Part shown: positions 42,188 through 52,084 of the stretch, in pieces
How positions within the stretch are numbered: the stretch's first letter is position 1
How the letters are laid out: each line of letters begins with the position of its first letter
From: Streptomyces tsukubensis
GTDB taxonomy: Bacteria; Actinomycetota; Actinomycetes; Streptomycetales; Streptomycetaceae
Reading direction: 5' to 3'
DNA length: 64,000 nucleotides
Assembly (NCBI RefSeq): GCF_003932715.1
Contig: NZ_CP020700.1
Span: 5,478,501-5,542,500 of the forward strand
The notes under the pieces: generated by a model
Database searches by the model: none
What the model was told of the DNA's origin: nothing
Seen by the model: the letters and a program-made list of their open reading frames with translations, nothing else
Made by a program: the position numbers and the translations under genes

Positions 42188-42615
42188 CTTGTCGCGCAGT
42201 TCCTCCCCCTACGCCTGGCGGCGTGGGAGGTACCCCCACCTACGGGGGGACCCCCAGCGCCCAGGTGCTTTCCGCTGGCCAGGGGATGCGCCCGGCGTGG
42301 CGGGGGTTGTCAGCCGGCCGCGGCCCGGATGTGGCCGTTCGCGCAGTTCCGCCCCCTATGCCTTCGGCAATGGGGGGACCCCCAGCGCCCAGGTGCTTTC
42401 CGCTGGCCAGGGGATGCGTCCGGCGTGGCGTGGGTTGTCAGCCGGCCGCGGCCCGGATGTGGCTTGTCGCGCAGTTCCCCGCGCCCCTTCATGGTCTTCC
42501 CGCCCTTGACTGTGCAGGCGCCCGACCCGGACAAGGGCGTGAGAGGGAGCAACCTAGGGGCGCTGGGGGTCCCCCATGCTGAAGGCATAGGGGGCGGAAC
42601 TGCGCGACAAGCCAC
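42188..42615. repeat. Cluster of dispersed hairpin elements with a 128-bp-period duplication
   Basis: Forward copies of the GCGCAGTTCC box lie at about 42194, 42338 and 42474, and an inverted copy (GGAACTGCGCGAC) ends the cluster. A stretch of about 100 bp (CCCCCAGCGCCCAGGTGCTT ... CGGCCCGGATGTGGC) is repeated near-identically at 42244-42345 and 42372-42473. Hairpin variants are CTACGCC/GGCGT and CTATGCC/GGCAAT. Confidence 0.85.
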
Positions 42616-42771
42616 ATCTCGGCCGCGGCCGGGAAACGCCACCCGCCAGGCCGGGCGAATCCCGTACAGGAGACTCCCCCGCCGGTCCGGGCGGGTCCCG
42701 TACGGGTGCAGAACGCGTCCCCACGGAAAACGGCCCTCCGAGGTCGCGGCGCGTCCCGCACGGGAACGCCG

Positions 42772-42818
42772 CGGGCCCGGGTGGGCACCCCCGTCAAGAG
42801 GTGCTCCACCCGGGCCCG
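42772..42818 (-). terminator. sucA terminator
   Basis: CGGGCCCGGGTGG faces CCACCCGGGCCCG, with inner GCACC/GGTGC pairing and a short loop. It starts 22 bases beyond the sucA stop (42841). Confidence 0.75.
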
Positions 42819-42840
42819 TTGGAACGCCGGCGGGACGCGG

Positions 42841-45800
42841 CTACGCGTCGAAGACGTCCGCCACCAGCTGCGTCTGCTCCGCCTGGTGCCGCTTCGCCGA
42901 GCCCACCGCGGGCGACGAGCCGTGCGGCCGCGAGATGCGGCGCAGGCGCTCGCCGTGCGGCACGTCCGCGCCGACCGCCAGGTCCAGGTGGTCGATCAGG
43001 TTCAGCGCGATGAACGGCCACGCACCCTGGTTCGCCGGCTCCTCCTGCGCCCAGATGTACTTCTCGGCGTTCGGGAACTTGGCGATCTCGGCCTGCAGCT
43101 CCGCACCCGGCAGCGGGTACAGCCGCTCAAGACGGAGGATCGCGGTGTCCGTGATGCCGCGCTTCTTCCGCTCCGCGTCGAGGTCGTAGTAGACCTTGCC
43201 GGAGGTGAAGACCACCTTGCGGACCGCGTTCGGGTCGACCGACTCGTCACCGATGACCGGGCGGAAGCCGCCGTTGAGGAACTCCTCCGTCTTCGACTGC
43301 GCGGCCTTGAGCCGGAGCATCGACTTCGGGGTGAAGACGATCAGCGGCTTGTGGTGCGGGTTGTGCACCTGCCACCGCAGCAGATGGAAGTAGTTCGACG
43401 GCAGCGTCGGCATGGCGACCGTCATATTGTTCTGCGCGCACATCTGGAGGAAGCGCTCGGGGCGGGCGGACGAGTGGTCCGGGCCCTGGCCCTCGTAGCC
43501 GTGCGGCAGCAGCAGGGTGACGCCGGAGGTCTGGCCCCACTTCTGCTCGGCGGAGGAGATGAACTCGTCGACGACGGTCTGTGCGCCGTTGACGAAGTCA
43601 CCGAACTGCGCCTCCCACATGACCAGCGATTCGGGGCGGGCCAGCGAGTAGCCGTACTCGAAGCCCATCGCCGCGTACTCGCTGAGCAGGGAGTCGTAGA
43701 CGTTGTAGCGGGCCTGCTCGTCGGTCAGGTAGAGCAGCGGGGTGTAGTCCTCGTTGGTCTCCTGGTCGACCAGGACCGCGTGGCGCTGGCCGAAGGTGCC
43801 GCGCCGGGTGTCCTGGCCGGAGAGCCGGACCGGGGTGCCCTCCATCAGCAGGGAGCCGATGGCGAGCGTCTCGCCCATGCCCCAGTCGATCGTGCCGTCC
43901 TCGACGGAGGCGGCCCGGCGCTGGAGCTGCGGCAGCAGCCGCGGGTGGACGGTGATGTTGTCCGGGATGTTGACCTGGGACTCGGCGATCCGCTTGATGA
44001 CCTCCTGGGACACCGCGGTGGTCACGGCGACCGGGAATTCGGCCTGCGGGTCCGGCACCAGGGTCGGCGCCGGGTGGCTGGTGGCCTCGCGGACCTCCGC
44101 GAACACCTTCTCCAGCTGGCCCTGGAAGTCCTGGAGCGCCTGCTCCGCCTCTTCGAGGGTGATGTCGCCGCGGCCGATCAGGGACTCGGTGTACAGCTTG
44201 CGCACCGAACGCTTCTTGTCGATCAGCGCGACCATCTGCGGGTTGGTGAACTGCGGGTTGTCGCCCTCGTTGTGACCGCGGCGGCGGTAGCAGATGAGGT
44301 CGATCACGACGTCCTTGTTGAACGTCTGGCGGAACTCGAAGGCCAGCCGGGCGACCCGGACACAGGCCTCGGGGTCGTCGCCGTTGACGTGGAAGATCGG
44401 CGCTTCGATCATCCGGGCGACGTCCGTCGCGTACATCGAGGAGCGCGAGGACTCCGGTGCGGCGGTGAAGCCGACCTGGTTGTTGATGACGACGTGGACC
44501 GTGCCGCCGGTGCGGTAGCCGCGGAGCTGCGACATGTTCAGCGTCTCGGCGACGACGCCCTGGCCCGCGAAGGCCGCGTCGCCGTGGAGGGCGACGGGCA
44601 GCACGGTGAAGTCGGTGCCGCCCTTGTTGATCACGTCCTGCTTGGCGCGGGCGACGCCTTCGAGGACCGGGTCGACGGCCTCCAGATGGGAGGGGTTGGC
44701 GACCAGGGAGACCTTGATCTGCTCGCCGTCGAGACCGGTGAAGGTGCCCTCGGCGCCCAGGTGGTACTTGACGTCGCCGGAGCCGTGCATCGACTTCGGG
44801 TCGAGGTTGCCCTCGAACTCGCGGAAGATCTGGGCGTACGACTTGCCCACGATGTTGGCGAGGACGTTGAGCCGGCCGCGGTGGGCCATGCCGATGACGA
44901 CCTCGTCGAGGCGGGCCTCGGCGGCGGAGTCGATGACCGCGTCGAGCAGCGGGATGACGGACTCGCCGCCCTCCAGCGAGAACCGCTTCTGGCCGACGTA
45001 CTTCGTCTGCAGGAAGGTCTCGAAGGCCTCGGCGGCGTTCAGCCGGCGCAGGATCCGCAGCTGCTCCTCGCGCTCCGGCTTGGAGTGCGGGCGCTCGACC
45101 CGGTCCTGGATCCACTTGCGCTGCTTGGGGTCCTGGATGTGCATGAACTCGATGCCGGTGGTGCGGCAGTACGAGTCGCGGAGCACGCCGAGGACGTCGC
45201 GGAGCTTCATCAGGGACTTGCCCGCGAAACCGCCGACGGCGAATTCGCGCTCCAGGTCCCACAGGGTCAGCCCGTGCTCGGTGATGTCGAGGTCGGGGTG
45301 CTTGCGCTGGCGGTACTCCAGCGGGTCGGTGTCGGCCATGACATGGCCACGGACCCGGTAGGAGTGGATCAGCTCGAAGACCCGGGCGGCCTTGGTGACG
45401 TCGTCGTCGTGGGACGCGTCGATGTCCTTGAGCCAGCGGACCGGCTCGTAGGGGATCCGCAGGGCCTCGAAGATCTGGTCGTAGAAGCCCTCCTCGCCGA
45501 GGAGGAAGTTGGCCACGACGCGCAGGAACTCGCCGGACGCCGCACCCTGGATGACCCGGTGGTCGTAGGTCGAGGTCAGCGTCATGACCTTGGAGATGCC
45601 CAGCTTGTTCAGGGTGTCCTGGGAGGTGCCCTGGAACTCGGCGGGGTAGTCCATGGAGCCGACGCCCATGATCACCGACTGGCCGGGCATCAGCCGGGGC
45701 ACGGAGTGGACCGTGCCGAGGCCGCCGGGGTTGGTCAGCGAGACGGTGACGCCGGTGAAGTCGTCCATCGTCAGCTTGTTGCTGCGGGCGCGGCGGACGA

Positions 45801-46722
45801 TGTCCTCGTACGCCTGCCAGAACTCGAAGAAGTTGAGGGTCTCGGCCTTCTTGATGGCCGCGACGACGAGCTGGCGGTCGCCGTTCGGCTTCACCAGGTC
45901 GATGGCGAGGCCGAAGTTGACGTGCTCCGGCTTGACCAGGGTCGGCTTGCCGTCCTTCTCCGCGAACGACCAGTTCATCGACGGCATGGCCCGCAGGGCC
46001 TGCACCATGGCGAAGCCGATGAGGTGGGTGAAGGAGACCTTCCCGCCCCGGGCGCGCTTCAGGTGGTTGTTGATGACGATGCGGTTGTCGAAGAGCAGCT
46101 TCACCGGGACGGCGCGCACGGACGTGGCCGTGGGCACCTCCAGGGAGGCGTTCATGTTCTTCGCGACGGCGGCGGAGGGGCCGCGCAGGGTGATCAGCTC
46201 GGGCCCGGCCGGAGCCGCGGCCTCGGGGGCCTTGGCCGCGGCGGGCTTCGCCGCCGGAGCAGCGGGCGGCTTGACCGCGGGTGCCGCGGGTGCAGCCGGA
46301 GCCACGGGCGCCTTCGCCGCGGGTGCGGCGGGGGCTGCCGGGGCGGCGGGCGCCGCGGCCGGAGCGGGCTGCGCGGCCGGTGCCGGAGCGGACACCGGGG
46401 CCGGCTGCTGCGGAGCCGGAGCGGGGACGGTCGCCGGAGCCGGGGCGGTGGATGCCGCGGCGGCCGGGGCTGCGGCAGCACCCTCGGCCGGAGCCTCGGC
46501 GGTGTTCTTCCCGCCGGGCTTGTAGTCGGCGAAGAAGTCCCACCAGGCGCGGTCTACCGAATCGCGATCCTGGAGGTACTGCTGGTAGATCTCGTCGACG
46601 AGCCACTCATTGGCACCGAAGGCGGCGGCAGGGCCCTGGCCCGGCGTGCCTCGGTCGGCCGTGGGGGCCCCACCCGGCCGAAGGCTGGGGGAATTGGCGT
46701 TACTGGGGGACTGAGACGACAC
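42841..46722 (-). CDS. sucA: Multifunctional 2-oxoglutarate dehydrogenase E1 / dihydrolipoyl succinyltransferase (Kgd/SucA)
   Basis: 1293 residues from GTG 46722; GTG 46749 would add nine residues. The actinobacterial fused architecture is clear: N-terminal segment [20 protein letters not shown]; an Ala/Pro linker (about 70-165); an E2-type acyltransferase domain (about 170-395) ending [17 protein letters not shown]; then the thiamine-diphosphate E1 domain with [40 protein letters not shown] and [18 protein letters not shown]. It converts 2-oxoglutarate to succinyl-CoA with E3, or acts as a decarboxylase, in the TCA cycle. In relatives it is inhibited by the FHA protein OdhI/GarA. It is monocistronic, convergent with the conflict cassette. 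Confidence 0.96.
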   Translation of the reverse strand: MSSQSPSNANSPSLRPGGAPTADRGTPGQGPAAAFGANEWLVDEIYQQYLQDRDSVDRAWWDFFADYKPGGKNTAEAPAEGAAAAPAAAASTAPAPATVPAPAPQQPAPVSAPAPAAQPAPAAAPAAPAAPAAPAAKAPVAPAAPAAPAVKPPAAPAAKPAAAKAPEAAAPAGPELITLRGPSAAVAKNMNASLEVPTATSVRAVPVKLLFDNRIVINNHLKRARGGKVSFTHLIGFAMVQALRAMPSMNWSFAEKDGKPTLVKPEHVNFGLAIDLVKPNGDRQLVVAAIKKAETLNFFEFWQAYEDIVRRARSNKLTMDDFTGVTVSLTNPGGLGTVHSVPRLMPGQSVIMGVGSMDYPAEFQGTSQDTLNKLGISKVMTLTSTYDHRVIQGAASGEFLRVVANFLLGEEGFYDQIFEALRIPYEPVRWLKDIDASHDDDVTKAARVFELIHSYRVRGHVMADTDPLEYRQRKHPDLDITEHGLTLWDLEREFAVGGFAGKSLMKLRDVLGVLRDSYCRTTGIEFMHIQDPKQRKWIQDRVERPHSKPEREEQLRILRRLNAAEAFETFLQTKYVGQKRFSLEGGESVIPLLDAVIDSAAEARLDEVVIGMAHRGRLNVLANIVGKSYAQIFREFEGNLDPKSMHGSGDVKYHLGAEGTFTGLDGEQIKVSLVANPSHLEAVDPVLEGVARAKQDVINKGGTDFTVLPVALHGDAAFAGQGVVAETLNMSQLRGYRTGGTVHVVINNQVGFTAAPESSRSSMYATDVARMIEAPIFHVNGDDPEACVRVARLAFEFRQTFNKDVVIDLICYRRRGHNEGDNPQFTNPQMVALIDKKRSVRKLYTESLIGRGDITLEEAEQALQDFQGQLEKVFAEVREATSHPAPTLVPDPQAEFPVAVTTAVSQEVIKRIAESQVNIPDNITVHPRLLPQLQRRAASVEDGTIDWGMGETLAIGSLLMEGTPVRLSGQDTRRGTFGQRHAVLVDQETNEDYTPLLYLTDEQARYNVYDSLLSEYAAMGFEYGYSLARPESLVMWEAQFGDFVNGAQTVVDEFISSAEQKWGQTSGVTLLLPHGYEGQGPDHSSARPERFLQMCAQNNMTVAMPTLPSNYFHLLRWQVHNPHHKPLIVFTPKSMLRLKAAQSKTEEFLNGGFRPVIGDESVDPNAVRKVVFTSGKVYYDLDAERKKRGITDTAILRLERLYPLPGAELQAEIAKFPNAEKYIWAQEEPANQGAWPFIALNLIDHLDLAVGADVPHGERLRRISRPHGSSPAVGSAKRHQAEQTQLVADVFDA

Positions 46723-47055
46723 GGCGGCAACCGCCCTCTTCCGCTTCACAAGGTGATGGACAGCGGAAATAAAGGCTACGCCCCCTGGGGCCCCAGATGC
46801 AGGCCGGACCGGTCATCGTCATGTAAGTCACATCGAAAGCCGGGTTTCATTGCAAGGAATGGCGGGAAACAAGCACAGTTTGCCCGAACCTGGGGCGGGA
46901 CGTACCGGTCGGCGGCGCCGCCCGCCCGAGCGGCGGAACGTGTCTGCGCACCGGTCCTGCCGGATGTCGGCCGGGTGCAGGCCGGGGTAGCCGCCCCGGT
47001 CGCCCGGAGTCTCCCGTGTCGGATACACGCACCACGGCCGCCGACGGTTCGAACC
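46723..47055. other. sucA upstream region (333 bp), no gene seen
   Basis: The two flanking genes are both on the minus strand, so the region holds the 3' end of the histidine kinase unit and the sucA promoter. No strong operator or terminator stem was found. Confidence 0.45.
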
Positions 47056-48300
47056 CTACGTCAACTGACGCTCGGCCGGGATTCCCGGAAGGGTGACCCG
47101 GATCCGGCAGCCGCGGGTGGATTCGGCCACTCCGATCCGCCCGCCGTGCAGATCGACCGCCCAGCGGGCGATGGCCAGGCCGAGACCCGTACCGCCGTCG
47201 CTGCCCTTGCCGTGCGGGAAGGCCACCTGTCCCCGGTTGAACCGTTCGAAGACCCGGTGCCGCTCCTGCTCCGGGATGCCCGGGCCCTCGTCGAGGATCT
47301 CCAGGTCCAGGGACTCCGGCTGCGGGCCGCGGCGCGCCAGGACGGTGACCCGGCCGTGCGGCGGAGAGTGCTTGACCGCGTTGTCGACCAGATTGGCCAC
47401 CACCTGGTGCAGCCGTTCGGTGTCCGCGTAGGCGGTCAGGCCCGGCGGTGACACGTCCAGGTGCAGATGGACGTCGGTCCGGGTGTGCCGCCCGGACCCG
47501 GAGGCCAGCTTCCGGTGCGCGTCCGCCAGATTCGCCTCCTTCAGCACCCCGGACAGATAGGGCCACACCTCGAAGCGGTGCGCCCGCAGCGGTACGACAC
47601 CGTTGTCCAGCCGGGAGAGGTCGAGCAGCGTCTCCACCAGCCGGCCCAGCCGCTCGGTCTGGGTCAGCGCGGTCCGCATCGTCTCCGGATCGGCCGCGGA
47701 CACCCCGTCCACGACGTTCTCCAGCACCGCCCGCAGCGCGGCGATCGGGGTGCGCAGCTCGTGCGACACATTGGCCACCAGCTCCTTGCGGTGCCGGTCC
47801 ACGGCCTCCAGATCGTCCGCCATGCGGTTGATGGTGGCCGCCAGGTCGCCCAGCTCGTCACGGCGGTCGGCGCCCAGCACCCGATGGGTGTAGTCCCCGT
47901 GGGAGATGCCCTTGGCGACCCGGTTCATCTCGTCCAGCGGCGCGGTCAGGCCGTGGGCGAAGAACTGGGTGATCAGCAGGGTGGCGATGATGGAGAAGAC
48001 CGTGATGAAGCGCAGCTCGGTGGAGGTCTTCAGGGCGACCAGGAGCAGCCCGGTGGTGATGAAGACCGAGACGACGACGAGGATGCCGAGCTTGGTCTTG
48101 ATGGAGACGGGGACCGTGGCCCGCCGCCGGTCCGGGCGCGGCCCAGGACGCCCGTCGCGGGCCGGGGGCCACGGATCGCTCCGGCGCTCCGCCCCGGTCC
48201 CGGGCCGGGGCCCGGGACCGGACGGGAGTCCGGCCGCCGTTCCCGGACCGGCCCCGGAAACGGCTCCGAGGCCGTCCTTCGTGCCACGGACCCGCCTCAT
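47056..48300 (-). CDS. Sensor histidine kinase (HAMP, HisKA, HATPase), partner of the adjacent response regulator
   Basis: 414 residues from ATG 48300, overlapping the regulator stop by ATGA. Residues 1-60 are a Gly/Pro/Arg-rich cytoplasmic leader. Two close membrane helices follow (about 65-86 ILVVVSVFITTGLLLVAL, and 92-112) with almost no periplasmic loop, so it probably senses within the membrane. HAMP is next, then the H box VANVSHELRTPIAALRAVLE with His180, N box NLVDNAVKHSPP, and G boxes DEGPGIPEQE and GTGLGLAIARW. GTG starts nearer the first helix (VSIKTKLG region) are alternatives. From memory it corresponds to the SCO5282 position; its stimulus is not known to me. Confidence 0.9.
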   Translation of the reverse strand: MRRVRGTKDGLGAVSGAGPGTAAGLPSGPGPRPGTGAERRSDPWPPARDGRPGPRPDRRRATVPVSIKTKLGILVVVSVFITTGLLLVALKTSTELRFITVFSIIATLLITQFFAHGLTAPLDEMNRVAKGISHGDYTHRVLGADRRDELGDLAATINRMADDLEAVDRHRKELVANVSHELRTPIAALRAVLENVVDGVSAADPETMRTALTQTERLGRLVETLLDLSRLDNGVVPLRAHRFEVWPYLSGVLKEANLADAHRKLASGSGRHTRTDVHLHLDVSPPGLTAYADTERLHQVVANLVDNAVKHSPPHGRVTVLARRGPQPESLDLEILDEGPGIPEQERHRVFERFNRGQVAFPHGKGSDGGTGLGLAIARWAVDLHGGRIGVAESTRGCRIRVTLPGIPAERQLT

Positions 48301-49037
48301 GGCGCGGGCGTCTCCAGCGCGTAGCCGACCCCGTGGACCGTACGGATCCGCTCCGCGCCGATCTTCCGCCGGAGCGCCTTGATGTGGCTGTCCACGGTCC
48401 GGGTGCCGGAGGCGTCCGCCCAGTCCCAGACCTCCGCGAGCAGCTGCTCGCGGGAGAGGACCGCGCGCGGGGTGTTCGCGAGACAGACCAGCAGGTCGAA
48501 CTCGGTCGGCGTCAGATGGACGTCGTCGCTCCGGACCCGGACCCGCCGCTGTGCGTGGTCGATCTCCAGCTCGCCGAGGCGGAGGATCCCGCTGCGCGGG
48601 GTCACCGCGGCCAGCGCGGCGCGCTCCACCCGGCGCAGCAGGACATGGACCCGGGCCGCCAGTTCGCGCATGGAGAACGGCTTCGTCATGTAGTCGTCGG
48701 CGCCCACGCCCAGACCGACCAGCATGTCGGTCTCGTCGTCGCGCGCCGTGAGCATCAGGACCGGAACCGGCCGCTGGGCCTGGACCCGGCGGCAGACCTC
48801 CAGCCCGTCGAAGCCGGGCAGCATCACGTCCAGCACCATCAGGTCGGGCTGCCAGGCGTCGGCGGCGTCCACGGCGGCCGGTCCGTCGGCGGCGGTCTGC
48901 ACCAGGAAGCCCTCGGCCCGGAGCCGGGCTGCGATGGCGTCCACGATCGTCGAGTCGTCCTCGACGACCAGCACCCGCCGCTGCGCGCCCGGTGTGGCCG
49001 CGACGCCGGTCTGGGTGGTGGTCTGTGTCTGTTCCAT
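48297..49037 (-). CDS. OmpR/PhoB-family response regulator
   Basis: 246 residues from ATG 49037. The receiver domain (about 20-135) has the acidic pair VVEDDST, phospho-acceptor Asp70 in LMVLDVMLPGFDG, LMLTARDDE and Lys in YMTKPFS. The winged-helix output domain (about 150-240) has VHLTPTEFDLLVCLANTPRA and RTVDSHIKALRRKIG. It is the first gene of the pair, coupled to the kinase gene by a 4-base overlap. Confidence 0.93.
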   Translation of the reverse strand: MEQTQTTTQTGVAATPGAQRRVLVVEDDSTIVDAIAARLRAEGFLVQTAADGPAAVDAADAWQPDLMVLDVMLPGFDGLEVCRRVQAQRPVPVLMLTARDDETDMLVGLGVGADDYMTKPFSMRELAARVHVLLRRVERAALAAVTPRSGILRLGELEIDHAQRRVRVRSDDVHLTPTEFDLLVCLANTPRAVLSREQLLAEVWDWADASGTRTVDSHIKALRRKIGAERIRTVHGVGYALETPAP

Positions 49038-49129
49038 CGCCCGCCCCTGTAAGCGCTCTCGGGAGATTCACGCTTGGTTGTCGATCCGGTGTGTGGTTCA
49101 GCAGACTAAAGGCACTTTGCGCATCCCGG

Positions 49130-49834
49130 CTACGCAGGGCTAACGGCGAGGTGGACCACGTCCGGTACGCCTCGGGCAACCAGGATCTCTTCGGTTCTTA
49201 CCCCGCTGAACCCGGCATTCCGCAACGCTTGTTCAAACTCCGGGGACGGTTGTGCGGACCAGATGGCGAGCGCTCCGCCCGGCCGCAGGGCGGCCCGGCA
49301 CAGGGCGAGTCCGGCAGGGGTGTAGAGGCCTGCGTTGTCGTCGGTGACGGTCCAGTCGGGGCCGTTGTCGATATCCAGACATAGGGCGTCGTAGCGGTGC
49401 GCCGCGGCCCGGAGATGGGTCAGGAGGTCCGTGCGGAGGATCACGCTCCGGGGGTCGGCGACGGCCGTGCCGGAGATGTCCGCGAGCGGTCCCGCCAGAT
49501 GCCAGTCGACGATCGCCTGCTCCCGTTCGACGACGGTGATCCCGCCCCAGCGGGGGTCCGCGGCGGCGTGGGCGAGGGAGAATCCGACGCCCAGACCGCC
49601 GATCAGCAGCGCGGGGCCGACGGGGCGCTTTTCGGTCGTTTTCGCCGGTCCGGGGCCGGTGGCGGCGGTGAGGGTTTCGAACGCCGCGTCGACCAGACGC
49701 CGTTCGGACCGTCCGTCCGAGGTGTCCATCAGGAAGCAGCCGTTGGCGATGATCTCGTGGTGATCGCCCCGGCGCCGCAGGACGACTTCTCCGTGGGGCC
49801 CCTCGCGACGGTCCAGTGTGACGGGTGCGGACAA
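49130..49834 (-). CDS. Spermidine-synthase-like methyltransferase-fold protein
   Basis: 234 residues from TTG 49834, 5 bases after GGAGG; a GTG at 49924 gives 264 residues but has a weak ribosome site. The spermine/spermidine-synthase fold is suggested by GPALLIGGLGVGFSLAHAAA, ITVVEREQAIVDWHLAGPL, YDALCLDIDNGPDW and LRPGGALAIWSAQPSP. The N-terminal beta part reads HGEVVLRRRGDHHEIIANGC, FLMDTSDGRSERRLV. Catalytic Asp residues seem present, but polyamine aminopropyl transfer is unproven; many actinobacterial members have other or unknown activity. It lies 92 bp downstream of the regulator start region, same strand but transcribed from its own unit. Confidence 0.75.
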   Translation of the reverse strand: MSAPVTLDRREGPHGEVVLRRRGDHHEIIANGCFLMDTSDGRSERRLVDAAFETLTAATGPGPAKTTEKRPVGPALLIGGLGVGFSLAHAAADPRWGGITVVEREQAIVDWHLAGPLADISGTAVADPRSVILRTDLLTHLRAAAHRYDALCLDIDNGPDWTVTDDNAGLYTPAGLALCRAALRPGGALAIWSAQPSPEFEQALRNAGFSGVRTEEILVARGVPDVVHLAVSPA

Positions 49835-49986
49835 GGGGGCCTCCGGTGACCTGAGGTACGGCGGACGGGGCCATGCTCGCGCTGTATGCCGGGGTGTGCG
49901 AATGAATTCGGCCAGGGTGGGCACTTCCGTACGGAGCGGGGACGATCACCACCGCCGGGGCGGTCCGCCGGGCCGGTCACTCCCGT

Positions 49987-50622
49987 TCAGCCGCCGCCGC
50001 GCCGGGCGCCCCGCCACAGCCAGGCCGCCGCCCCCGCCGCGTACAGCACCACCGCCACCGTCCAGGGCCCCGCCTCCGGCCCCGGCCGTACCGCCCAGCC
50101 GGCCGGTCCGGAGGCGGGGTCCTGGAACAGCAGATAGGCCAGCGCCCCGTAGGACACGGTCGGCAGCCAGCCGACGCCCGCCCCCGCGACCACCGCCGTC
50201 AGCAGGGTGATCCCGGTACAGCCCAGCAGATTGCGGATCGCCGCGGGGGAGCCGTACACCTCCGGACTGCCGGTCACCGCCAGCGCGAACGCACCGGCGG
50301 CGAGCCCGGTGAGACCGAGGAGGTGCAGCAGTCTCGGCCGCCACCAGGCGCGGGACGCAGCCCGGTCCAGCTCGTCGCTCGGCGTGTGCAGACCGGTCCC
50401 GATGGCCACGGCCGCCACCAGCGGCGCCACCAGCACCAGCGGCAGCCGGTTCGCCGGGTCCGCGAATCCGTCGGCCCGTACGATCCGGGGTGCGAACCAG
50501 GCGGTGGCCAGCGCCGTCACCACCAGAACGACGACGGTGGCGGGCAGCCCGCGGGAGCGGCCGTACAGCAGGACAGGCAACGGGGGGAGCGGGGTACGGC
50601 CGGGAGGGGGCGAGAGGGTCAC
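49987..50622 (-). CDS. Membrane protein, last gene of the ECF-sigma/ABC export operon
   Basis: 211 residues from GTG 50622, overlapping the preceding stop by GTGA. Six hydrophobic segments are apparent (about 20-40, 58-78, 98-115, 128-148, 155-170, 188-205). There is no nucleotide-binding motif. The end is basic (RGARRGGG). Together with the two larger membrane proteins upstream it probably forms or supports the membrane part of the ABC exporter. Substrate unknown. Confidence 0.7.
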   Translation of the reverse strand: MTLSPPPGRTPLPPLPVLLYGRSRGLPATVVVLVVTALATAWFAPRIVRADGFADPANRLPLVLVAPLVAAVAIGTGLHTPSDELDRAASRAWWRPRLLHLLGLTGLAAGAFALAVTGSPEVYGSPAAIRNLLGCTGITLLTAVVAGAGVGWLPTVSYGALAYLLFQDPASGPAGWAVRPGPEAGPWTVAVVLYAAGAAAWLWRGARRGGG

Positions 50623-51959
50623 GGTGCGGGCACCGCCTCGGGCGCCTTGCACCGGTCCGAGGCCAGCAGCCGGGTCAGATAGGCGCGGGATTCGGCGGGC
50701 GTCATGGCCTTCAGCCGGGTCAGATGGCGCTGCGTCCCCGGTGACGGTTCGTACCAGTTGTGGGTGTACGGTGCCAGCCAGTCCGATACGGCCTGCGTGA
50801 TGTCCACGGCCCGCTCCCAGCCGGGCCGCTCGGTGCTGCACAGGCCGAAGAGCTCGGTGACCGACCCGTACGCATACCGCTCCGGCTCGGCGAGCCGGCC
50901 GCGGAAGGCCTCCCAGCCGAGGGGCGACAGCCGCGCCTCGCCGGGCATCAGCACCCCCTCGGGCAGCTCCACCCAGCGCTCGGGCGCGCCGGGTACGCCC
51001 CGCAGCTTGCCGTGCATCCCGCTCAGCGCCGCCGTGAGCTCGGGCAGCAGCCGGCGGTTCTGCGCCTCCACACAGATCTCCGGGTCCTTCCCCGTGCAGA
51101 CCTGCCGGGTCAGGGCCGGGCTGTCGCGCCACAGGCCGTCCCCGGTGTTCATCAGGACGGCCGCGCCGAGGACGGCGGCGGCCAGCGGCACCAGGGCGAG
51201 GGCCCGGCGCCGGGCCGCGTACAGCAGCAGGACCGTCCCGCCGACCCCGCCCGTCCACAGCAGCGCCGCCGGTGCGGACCACCAGACCGGCACCCGGCCG
51301 TAGAGGTCGAGCTGGTCGGCCGGGTTCAGCAGGCTCAGGACCGCGGCGCCCCCGCCGCCGTTGTACTGGAAGCCGATCAGTGCCACCCAGGCCGCGATGC
51401 CCAGCAGGGGCGGGGCGAGACGCCACGGCACCAGCCTCCCGATGACGAAGCCCACGACGCCGAAGGACATCAGCGCGACGGCGTCGGTGACGACGACGGA
51501 GCCGTACGGGCTTCCGGCGCCCGCGTACGGCCGGATCGCCAGGACCATCGCCAGCGCCCCGAGCAACTGCGCGGCCACGGGCCACAGCACGACGGGCGCG
51601 ACGGCGACCAGGGTCTGGCGCAGGGGCCCGCGGGCGGCGCCCGCCCGCAGGTCCAGGGTGCCCCGCCGCCGCTCCCGGCCGCCCTGCCAGACCCCGGCGG
51701 CCAGCACGATCGGCCCGCCGAACTGGACCGATCCGATGCGCAGCAGTTCGGCACCCGCCGACCAGCGGCTCTGCCAGTCGGTCGTCGAGTCGGCCTTCTC
51801 GTACAGCGTGAGCCCGACGGCCAGCGCGACGGCCGCGCCCGCCCAGGGCCCGATACCGCGCAGCAGCTCGGCACGGAGCGGGTGGCTGCGCGGGGGGCGT
51901 GGCCCGGCGGGCGGGGGTGCCGCGGCGCCGGGCGGCGCGGGGGATTTCAGGGTGGACAC
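50619..51959 (-). CDS. ABC-2-type membrane protein
   Basis: 446 residues from GTG 51959. A Pro-rich cytoplasmic leader (1-28) is followed by about eight hydrophobic segments: WAGAAVALAVGLTLY at about 38, then others to about 275. A soluble domain (about 285-446) has a CTGKDPEIC pair. The soluble part is likely extracytoplasmic, as its four or five cysteines could form disulfides. It sits between the ABC ATPase gene (125-bp gap) and the last membrane gene (4-bp overlap). Confidence 0.72.
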   Translation of the reverse strand: MSTLKSPAPPGAAAPPPAGPRPPRSHPLRAELLRGIGPWAGAAVALAVGLTLYEKADSTTDWQSRWSAGAELLRIGSVQFGGPIVLAAGVWQGGRERRRGTLDLRAGAARGPLRQTLVAVAPVVLWPVAAQLLGALAMVLAIRPYAGAGSPYGSVVVTDAVALMSFGVVGFVIGRLVPWRLAPPLLGIAAWVALIGFQYNGGGGAAVLSLLNPADQLDLYGRVPVWWSAPAALLWTGGVGGTVLLLYAARRRALALVPLAAAVLGAAVLMNTGDGLWRDSPALTRQVCTGKDPEICVEAQNRRLLPELTAALSGMHGKLRGVPGAPERWVELPEGVLMPGEARLSPLGWEAFRGRLAEPERYAYGSVTELFGLCSTERPGWERAVDITQAVSDWLAPYTHNWYEPSPGTQRHLTRLKAMTPAESRAYLTRLLASDRCKAPEAVPAP

Positions 51960-52084
51960 GGAGGGGCTCCAGCGGGTGCGGTGCGGGTACGGGTGAGCGG
52001 GGTGCGGGCACGGCGGCGCGCGGCCTGCCGGGGGCGGGCCTGCCGAGGGGAGGTGAGGGGGAGGGGCGGTGTGCGGTGGCTCCG

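Larger units (their letters stand above)
42071..42840. other. 770-bp intergenic region full of dispersed repeat elements
   Basis: It separates the conflict cassette from the convergent sucA. It contains the element cluster at 42188-42615 and the sucA terminator at 42772-42818. No gene is supported. Confidence 0.6.

Noticed and set aside
34086..42840. Integrative element or prophage borders around the conflict cassette
   Set aside because: No integrase, recombinase, tRNA gene or direct-repeat att-like pair was found at either side, so transfer is only inferred from gene content.
42706..47451. A 1581-codon open frame on the plus strand opposite sucA
   Set aside because: It mirrors the codon-position bias of the real minus-strand gene. 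Its translation is Val/Leu/Asp/Gly-rich without domains, and sucA is unmistakable on the other strand.
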